Shown here in pieces: positions 56,646 to 64,000 of a DNA stretch of 64,000 nucleotides. The notes beneath the pieces were generated by a model. It saw nothing but the letters and a program-made list of their open reading frames with translations, ran no database searches and had not been told where the DNA came from. The position numbers were made by a program, and so were the translations under genes. The DNA is taken from the NCBI GenBank assembly GCA_007570785.1, contig ML664174.1, forward strand, positions 4,522,828-4,586,827, read 5' to 3'. The stretch is from Antilocapra americana (lineage: Eukaryota > Chordata > Mammalia > Artiodactyla > Antilocapridae). Position 1 is the first letter of the stretch; each line of letters starts with the position of its first letter.

Positions 56646-57905
56646 TTTCACAGCAAGACAGAAGGAATAGAATTGCCTTTAAATATGATGGAGAATCTAA
56701 AAGTGGGGAATAATTTTGCGAGGTGTTTGGAGGTCAATGTTGAGTCCCATTTGGGACATGTTGCTTTTGAGACAGTAGTGGGACATCCATGGAAGAATGA
56801 TTTAGACCAATAGAAACATGGATCTGGCATTCAGGATAGCTTTAGAGCATTAAGTCATGGTAGTGGAGGTGAGATTGAAGACATAGGGGTAGATAAGGTC
56901 ACTGAAGGGGAGAATTTAGAATGAAAAGAGGCCAAAGGCCAACTCTGTGGTGTCCTTTCTTTTCATGTACCCTCTGGACCCTCAGAATATCACAATGTTC
57001 ACATCACCTCATGGGTGACCCCAGGCAAGTCCCTTCTCTCAAAGGGATTGATATCTTCATCTGTAAAATCAGGATTTGGATCTGATTTTTTTTACATTCT
57101 ATGGAGTCAAGTTTGGAGGGATTGTAGAAAATTGGCTGCTATCAGAGAAGGCCATTATGAGGCGAAACGGAGCTAAGCAAGTCTAGCACAAGGAAGACGC
57201 TTTCTGGTGTGGCCGCAGGAAGGCAGGACTCAACCCATTACCATCACTCCCAGAAGCCTTCAGCTACCACTGACCACACTCACAGGGAGAGAGACCATTA
57301 GAATTGAGAGTTAACCCCTTCAAGATAGTCAGAGAACTCTGGTCTGCAGTACCTGGTGATAAAGTGCTACAATGCCTGAATAGGTTCAGAAAGGCCGCCT
57401 GCTCAGCACACGGTGCTCAGATGTCTGACATTTACCAAGGGTCCATTCACCACGTTCTCTGGAGGGACCTGGTGTAGGCTTCATCCAGACTCTTTCCGAG
57501 GAACAGAACATTTGGTTTCAGTTGTGAGTGTTTGGGATTTACTTTGCTTTCTCTCCCCACCTCCTTCCTTTCTGCCTCTTTCTAGTCTAACTCACATGTA
57601 AATTACTTGGACATGAATTTGGGAGCCATTTCTAGGGGACTAGAATGTGGAGATGATGGGATGGGTGGAAGATGTTTCTCACTGCTCCCTGCTGTGCTCA
57701 ACAGTTTAGGAGACATCCTGGGAACCCTCCCCAGTGACCAGGAATTGGTCATGGCATGAATAAAATTGATAGTAGGGTCAGAATGATAGCAACGCTTTAA
57801 GGTCGAAAAGACCTAGCTAGAACTGATGAGAAGAAAATAGATCCTTCTCACCCCTTCCGTGGGTGCTACCTGCACACTTACTGGCAGGGTCCTGTGTTTA
57901 GTTCT
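56646..57905. other. Intron 2 sequence, mostly unique
   Basis: A MIR-like piece lies at about 57000-57080 ('gatatcttcatctgtaaaat'). Nothing else is recognised. Confidence 0.5.
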
Positions 57906-57918
57906 TGTGTGTGTGTGT

Positions 57919-57949
<31 letters not shown>

Positions 57950-57957
57950 CGTGCACG
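57906..57957. repeat. (GT)n microsatellite
   Basis: A GT run broken once by CT at about 57922, ending in GCGTGCACG. Confidence 0.95.
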
Positions 57958-58147
57958 TGTGAATTTTATTTCCTCAGTTATAGTCTGAGTTCCCCAGAAT
58001 AAGATTTTGTGTTTCTTTGTATTCTCCATACAGTCCCTTGCATAGTTCTAAACAATAGTAAGGATTCCATTCAAGTCTGATTTTAGGCAGCTCCAAATTT
58101 TCTACATAATTGGCTTAGAGGCAACAATCTGATTGCAGTAGAAGTTT
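57958..58147. other. Intron 2 sequence with no recognised feature
   Basis: Unique sequence between the microsatellite and the CHR SINE. Confidence 0.5.
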
Positions 58148-58163
58148 AGGAGCTTTTTTAAAA

Positions 58164-58456
58164 CATCTTTAAAAAATTTTTTTATTTATGTATTTATGTA
58201 TGATTTTTGGTTGCGCTGGGTCTTCAGGCTTTCTCTAGTTGCAGCAAGCGGAGTCTCCTCTTCGCTGCCATGTGTGGGCTTCTCATTACCGTGGCTTCTC
58301 TTGTTGCAGGGCACAGGTTCTAGGCAAATGGGTCTCAGTTGTTGTGGTCCAGGCTTAGTTGCTCTGTTGTGTGGGTTCTCCCAAGACTAGGGGTTGAACC
58401 TGTGTCCCCCGCATTGGCAAGTAGATTCTTATCCACTGTACCACCAGGGAAGTCCC
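58164..58456 (-). repeat. CHR-2 type SINE with target duplication
   Basis: A reversed CHR element with an AT-rich tail at about 58168-58200 and a reversed head 'taccaccagggaagtccc'. AGGAGCTTTTTTAAA (from 58148) and AGGAACTTTTCTTAAA (from 58457) are a diverged target duplication. Confidence 0.88.
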
Positions 58457-58690
58457 AGGAACTTTTCTTAAAGCACATTTACGTGTAAGAAAGTGCCAGT
58501 TGTACATATCTAAGAATGGGTGGGGTTTAATGACCCCCCAAGTTACCCTTACCATCATCAGTTTTCATTTCTTCTGATTCCAGGGTCATCTGATGAAGGC
58601 CTTTAGATCCCCCAATGTAAGAGCCAGACTCGACTGGTAGAGAAACTCTTCAGGAAATGGCAGAGAAAATTGTTAGAACTTGAATGCACC
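58457..58690. other. Intron 2 sequence with no recognised feature
   Basis: Unique sequence. Confidence 0.5.
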
Positions 58691-58814
58691 TCAGATCTAA
58701 TGCAGTAAAACATTTTATTTTTTTATCAGGTAAAATGGAGCCCCTGTGAAGTACAGTGATTTGATCATGATCACACAGCTACTCAGTAAATCCAGGACTG
58801 CCCTTCTCTTAAAC
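58691..58814 (-). repeat. MIR-like relic
   Basis: 'gatcatgatcacacagctac' matches the reversed MIR core. Confidence 0.6.
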
Positions 58815-58965
58815 CAATGGTTCTTGACCTTAAAGAGCTTTGAAAACTTACTAGTGCTATTTCCTTCCCAGACTAATTAAATCAGAACTCATGGGGATGA
58901 GACCCAAACATCAGTATTTTTTTTTTAATTTCCCAGAGTTGAGAGTCACTGTACTGTACTATGGA
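58815..58965 (+). mobile_element. MER5A-like DNA transposon fossil
   Basis: 'aatggttcttgaccttaaag', 'gatgagacccaaacatcagt' and 'agttgagagtcactg' follow MER5A order. Confidence 0.6.
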
Positions 58966-59009
58966 CCTCTGCTGTATTGTAGCTCAAAATGAGTTTAGAA
59001 AAGTTTATG

Positions 59010-60000
59010 GATCAATATAAAAATATTTACTGAGTATGTACGAAGTGAAAGGTACTGTTAAATGACTGTAGGGAAATTAGATTGGGGAAGAAAGGTCAGA
59101 TCATGGTCTAGATGAGCTTTACACTAATGGAAAAGACAAGTGATAATGAAAGGCTACCTTCTTCCACCCCTTTCCCATCCTTTTGACAATGGCAGATATA
59201 GCTAATTGATTTTGGCACCTTTATCTCTGACCCAAATATGGTCTCATAAGCCTTTCAGCCAGGACTCTAAGCAGATATCACCTTTTGATCTCTTGACACT
59301 TGGGAAGAGACTCATTTACTGCTCTTGAACAGGGCATACATATATGGCTAGAGCTGAGTGACCAAGTAGGGGAGTAATAAGAATTAAAGCAAGGATGAAG
59401 GGTTCAGGAGACAGAGAAGGGTTTTGCATGTCAAGCAGTGACCTTGAACTTTCCTAGTAGGAAATCAAAAGCTGTTGAGGTTTTTGCATGAGAGACTATA
59501 AATCATATTAACCTGGCTACCTTGAAGCACAAAGAGGTTGGAGTTAGTGAGTCAAATTGGAAGGCAACTGCATAGTTGAGTCATCAGGATATATAGGAGG
59601 CAACAAGGGCGTGAACATGAGGGGGTCATTGTGAAAACTGAGAAGAAGGGGTGATGGAAGAGACATTGAAAGAGAGTTAACAGGACTTCATGATGGATAG
59701 AGGAAAGTGGTGGAGAAGCGAGAGAGAAGTCAGAGGCCTGCCAAGTCTGGGCACTGGGTGAGGGAGAAGAAGATGATGCCATTACTGAAAAGAGAGGCTG
59801 GAAGAGTCACTAGATTCAGTGGAGGGATAATCAAGTTAGAGTATCCAGACATGTTTCTGTTGGAGAAGCCAGCTCTGAAGTGGTACCAGCATACTGAGTT
59901 CATTTTCCTAGTTCTGTCGTTTATCTACATGAAGTGGACATGAAATAGGCAAGCCTTTTAATGTTTGTCAGTTGTTTTTTCTGGAAAATGGGGCTGATAC
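59010..60000 (-). repeat. L2-like relic, antisense
   Basis: 'aatatttactgagtatgtac' near the tail, then 'atgtcaagcagtgaccttga' and 'taacctggctaccttgaagc' fit a decayed antisense L2. Boundaries are soft, and 59170-59380 shows no clear match. Confidence 0.45.
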
Positions 60001-60085
60001 TGTTCATCACAGGGTTGTTTTGCGGATTAAATAAGACAAGTATGGCAGGGCTTTGTAAACAGTGATAAGCCCTGCGCAACTGATT
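60001..60085 (+). repeat. MIR-like relic
   Basis: 'atcacagggttgttttgcgg' is the MIR 3' core. Confidence 0.6.
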
Positions 60086-60639
60086 GATGATGGATTCTTC
60101 TGGCTCATCCACCTGGATGTATGCTGGCCCAGGGGGACCAGAGTCTGGGAAGGAAGCCAGGCCTGGAGATGGAGACTTGAAAATACTCTTTGTGGAAAAG
60201 GCAATTAAATTAGGCATTGTTTAAGACCCATTAAATAGATATCAAAAAGAGAATAGAAATCACATAGAATGTTGAATAATATCACTTTGTAAAATATTCT
60301 ATTTTATTTCTATCATAAAAGAAAAAAAATCACTCTACATGGTTTCCTGCCACCAAACACATGATTCACAGTTTATTGTATCTCTTTCTTTCATGTTTTT
60401 TTTTGTGTTTAATATAAACAATTATTCATAAAGGAGGATAAGAAAAGGAGAAAATGGCTCTGACATTAAAAATGGTTAAAATAATTCTAACCCCGGAGAA
60501 TAGTCATAATACATTTTTTTTAAAGAAGTAGGGATAAAAATCACATACTTCTATAATTGAGAAAACTGTAAAAGTCATTTAATCTAGACTATGTTTTTGG
60601 TTAAGTCGTCATCCATTATATACACAGTATGATCCAGAT
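60086..60639. other. Intron 2 sequence, AT-rich from about 60200
   Basis: Nothing recognised. Confidence 0.5.
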
Positions 60640-60810
60640 CCTTGGCTAAATGTTATTCATGCACTGTGTCATATAATATTCCCAGTAATCCTATGAGGCA
60701 GATAGTATTACTATCCATTTTACAGATGAGGAAACTGTGACCGAGGTGTAGTATCCTGACTGAGGTCACAGAGCCAGGCCTGCCTGATGTCAGGGTGCAT
60801 GCTTTTAACC
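60640..60810 (-). repeat. MIR SINE
   Basis: 'tacagatgaggaaactgtga', 'gaggtcacagagccaggcct' and 'aaccactgtgccatcagaat'. Confidence 0.85.
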
Positions 60811-61727
60811 ACTGTGCCATCAGAATAGTCCTTACTGTCCTTGGCCTAGTAAAGCTGAAAGTGTTCCTAAGGGATGAGTGGGGAATGTGGCCCCCGGGGG
60901 TGTGTCTGAGTCAGAAGCAGCTGGGAGTAGGCTGAGAAATGAGTCCTCTGTGACACAGAGTAAAAGACAAAATGGGTCAGAAGACGATAATCATTGTCAG
61001 TCTTTATGGAAATATGTGGGGTGGGAGCGGGGCCATAAAGATTTCCAAAGTCACTTAGAGGCGACATGTGGCTACTCACGTTCTCCATTCACACACCTGC
61101 CCCTGCCAGATCTCTGCTGTGGCTCTCTTCATGGCTATCTCTGGCTTCTCTAGACAAGGGGGTGCCCAGTCCTCCTGTCGTCACAGGGTAGGGATTCCGC
61201 TGTGCCAGTAGAGACAAGTAAACCTCTCCTTCTCATTGAGTCTGAGTCTTTAAACAGAGAACCCTACTCAAGTATCATTTGGAATGAACCTTGGGCCATG
61301 GCCTCTTTTCTTGTCAGCTGGGCAGTCCTATGATAAGAAGAGTTGGAGGCTGGGGAATCACTCCCAGCCCCCGCAGGAATCAGAAGGGCTGACAGGATCG
61401 CTTTTCCACAAACAGCCTTCCTGCCTGATTGGAAATAAAGCCCTCTCCCCAGCTCTGCTCCAAGGCAGCCTCCTGCAGAGCATCCATAGCAGCGCTGAGT
61501 TGTTCCCATGGCAACAGAGGAAGGGGCTTTTTGTTTCCCACAGAAGGTTGAATCCTTTCAAACAGAAGATTGGCTAGTAGACTGTCCCTCACAATCCAAA
61601 TCTACTGTTTTTCGGCTGCACGACTAGTTTTGCAGTTATGGAGTTTTAAACATAGTTAAAACAGGTATAACATGAGGAAACTGAGGCGGAAAGGCTTAAG
61701 GAGACAACTAGTCTAGAAGTTTCTCAG
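60811..61727. other. Intron 2 sequence with no recognised feature
   Basis: Unique, moderately GC-rich. Overlapping short frames on both strands at 61260-61590 have no known domain. Confidence 0.5.
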
Positions 61728-61737
61728 CAATTGCTTG

Positions 61738-62303
61738 TTGTTGTTGAGTCGCTCAGTCATTTCTGACTCTTTGTGACCCTATGGACTGCAGCGAGCCAGG
61801 CTTCCCTGTCACTTTTATCTTTGATTATTTTCCCTCACTATCTCCCCAGGTTTGCGCAAACTCGTGTCCCTTTAGTTAGTGATGCCATCCAGCCATCTCA
61901 TCCTCTGTCGGCCCCTTCTCCTCCTGCCTTCAATCTTTCCCAGCAGCAGGGTGTTTTCCAAGGAGTCAGTTCTTTGAAGCAGGTGGCCAAAGTATTGGAG
62001 TTTCAGCTTCAGCATTAGTCCTTCCAATGAATATTCAGGACTAATTTCCTTTAGGATGGACTGGTTTGATCTCCTTGCAGTCCAAGGGACTCTCAAGAGT
62101 CTTCTCCAGCACCACAATTTGAAAGCGTCAGTTCTTCAGCACTTAACCTTCTTTGTTGTGCAACGCTTACATCCATATGTGACTACTGAAAAAACCGTAG
62201 CTTTGACTATACAGAGCTTTGTTGGCAAAGTAATGCCTCTTGCTTTTTAATATGTTGTCTAGGTTTATCATAGTTTTTTTTCCCAAGGAGCAAGCGTCTT
62301 TTA
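61738..62303 (-). mobile_element. BovB (RTE) 3' fragment, antisense
   Basis: Reversed BovB from 'gagtcgctcagtcatttctg' to 'gcaagcgtcttttaatt'. The C-terminal reading WCWRRLLRVPWTARRSNQS is visible at 62117-62060. AATTGCTTGTT and AATTGCATGTT flank it, a target duplication with one change. Confidence 0.92.
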
Positions 62304-62312
62304 ATTGCATGT

Positions 62313-63039
62313 TAGAGCTATAGATTTAAACTTGCTAAGAGAAACACTCATCAGAATCTGCAGGGGTGTCGTGAAGAGGCTCCAGCTACTTCAGAAGCAT
62401 CCTCTAAAAAAAATCCAGAAGTTTCAAAGCAAAAAATGTAGGTGGTGACGCAGTGGAAAAGACTGACCTGGCCCCTCTTTGGGGCATAGAATGGGATGTT
62501 TTTTCAAATTTCCCTTCTTTTCCAAGGCCATGACTCAAGATGACTGGCATAGAGGGCCTGAACCTGACCTCATCTTCAGATAAGTGACCTTGTATGAGCT
62601 ATCTAATCTCTCTGTACCTTTGTTTCACTTATAAAATGAGGGTATATGAAATAATAGGCTCCTTTTGGGTTTAAAATGCAGTGCTTTGTGTTGCTGGGGG
62701 AAAAAGACATTTCAGAATTGTTACCATGTTGCATACTCTGAACTGTTCCAGAATGAACCCCTTTCTTAGAATATTTGCCTTGTAAAGTAGTCCTTTTCTG
62801 TTTTGTCTCCTATTATACATCGAGGTATATGAGGCCTATAATTGGCCATGTAGGAAAAGAACTCTGTTCAGGACTGCCTCCAACAGGCCTGAGTCCAGGA
62901 CAGGCAAATCCCTTCTAGACTGATCCGCTTGAGGCCAGTCTGAAAGATCTTTGTCCCTTCCCAGCACCCAGCACAGTGCTCGATAATGTCTGTTGAGTGG
63001 AAGAACTTGTGAAAAAAAAAAACAAAAACAAATCATTAG
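62313..63039. other. Intron 2 sequence, part MIR
   Basis: A MIR-like piece lies at about 62560-62680 ('gtttcacttataaaatgagg'). An A-rich run is at 63012-63031. Nothing else is recognised. Confidence 0.5.
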
Positions 63040-63190
63040 AGCTGTGAGGATCCTTTGAGCTCTTTCAGTCCTTTGTTTTATAGATGAGGAAACTAAGGCT
63101 CAGGATATTATGTGATTTGACCAAGGTTACGCAGCAAGTTAAAGGCCGAGGGAAGACCAGGCCTGGGCTGTCTCAACACTTACACCATCA
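63040..63190 (-). repeat. MIR SINE
   Basis: 'tatagatgaggaaactaagg' and 'gaccaaggttacgcagcaag'. Confidence 0.8.
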
Positions 63191-63542
63191 CCCTTCCTAC
63201 AACATTTCTAATTCTTTCACCATTCCTGCAAGGGATTTTATAGGAGCGTCAGGCCAGGGCTGAAATCGTTTAGAATCCTCTTATCATTCATCAGGAAAGC
63301 TATGTCAGCCGCCAGGGAGGACAGAACTATCCTGGGCTCTGCCTCTGTGCCCTCTGCTTTTTAATAGCAGGAGAATGTAGGCTTTTTAGTGGGAGAATTA
63401 GTTTAAATAGGGATGCTACGAATACCTAACCTTTCCCACCTTCAAACCCAGAAACTGTAGCTAAAAGTGATACGAGTTAAACACTCCAATTTTCCCTTTT
63501 ATTTTCTCAATATATGTCCTACTTGAGTAATAATAGCAAAAG
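63191..63542. other. Intron 2 sequence with no recognised feature
   Basis: Unique sequence. Confidence 0.5.
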
Positions 63543-63766
63543 CGTATTAGTCCGGGTGATTCATGCAAGTTCTCATAACAACCCCCAGATGTCATTGGCT
63601 TCCACAATAAAAGTTTACTTCTTACTCATGCAAAGTCTAATGTCCTGGGCAAGCAGTTCTTCTCAAAGCCATTACTTGGGGTTGCAGGCTGCTTACATCT
63701 TGCAGCTCCACCATTTGAGGGCTGCGGTGTTGCTCTGGCAAATTCCGATCAACAGAGGAGGGCAAG
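63543..63766 (-). mobile_element. Old LTR-like repeat, family uncertain
   Basis: 'gcgtattagtccgggtgatt', 'aataaaagtttacttcttac' and 'gcagctccaccatttgaggg' match the order of the relic at 48.4 kb. It is interrupted by the CHR SINE that follows. Confidence 0.45.
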
Positions 63767-64000
63767 GCTTCCCTGTTGCCTCGGTGGTAAAGAACCTGCC
63801 TGCCAACGCAGGAAACAGGAGTTCGATCCCTGGTCTGGGAAGGCCTCACGTGCCACAGAGCAGATGCTCCCATGCCCCACAACTTTTGAGCCTGTGCTCT
63901 AGAGCCCACGAACTGCAACTACGGAGCCCACATGCGTCCTAGAGCCCTTGCTTCACAAGAGAGAAGCCACTGCACCAAGCCTGCAAACAGCAACGAAGAG
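63767..64000 (+). repeat. CHR-type SINE, runs off the window
   Basis: The tRNA-derived head 'ggcttccctgttgcctcggt' and 'gttcgatccctggtctggga' lead into a CHR body ('aacttttgagcctgtgctct', 'gagaagccactgcaccaagc'). The end lies beyond 64000. Confidence 0.88.

Overview
This window is nuclear DNA from a ruminant, almost certainly a bovid. The evidence is the repeat content: many Bov-tA and BOV-A2 SINEs, three antisense pieces of the BovB (RTE) retrotransposon, CHR-family SINEs of whales and even-toed ungulates, and bovine-type L1. There are no bacterial operons, CRISPR arrays, phage genes or new multigene systems. I looked for an undescribed system and did not find one.

The only gene I can identify with confidence is SLC8A3, which encodes the plasma-membrane Na+/Ca2+ exchanger NCX3. 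It is on the + strand. Positions 1-11881 are the 3' part of its first intron. Positions 11882-13727 are the large second exon, with 62 nt of 5' UTR, the start codon at 11944 and 594 complete codons plus 2 nt. Positions 13728-64000 are the beginning of its very long second intron. The exon carries the signal peptide, the first five membrane segments including the alpha-1 ion-transport repeat, the XIP autoregulatory segment, the whole Ca2+-binding domain CBD1 and the first half of CBD2. The remaining exons lie beyond the window.

Intron 1 (1-11.9 kb) holds a Tigger1 fossil, several Bov SINEs, L2 and MIR relics, a MaLR LTR split by a SINE, and an antisense L1 fragment that runs almost to the exon 2 splice acceptor. 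Intron 2 is repeat-poor from 13.7 to 24 kb apart from one Bov-tA, with one possible cryptic exon at 14110-14189. It is repeat-rich from 24 to 43 kb, including a cluster of Bov SINEs at 31.9-39.9 kb that are nearly all antisense. From 43 to 64 kb it holds a 5'-inverted L1, a young L1 with a 20-bp target-site duplication and an assembly gap inside it, a GC-rich coding-like relic, a long BovB and further SINEs.

The observations most worth checking are the cryptic exon candidate, the possible circular RNA from exon 2, the L1 next to the splice acceptor, the assembly gap that probably hides only a few tens of bases, the twin-primed L1, the shared junction of two SINE dimers, and the unidentified coding-like relic at about 53.85-54.24 kb. 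Repeat family names come from recognition by eye. Repeat edges are approximate unless a target-site duplication is quoted.
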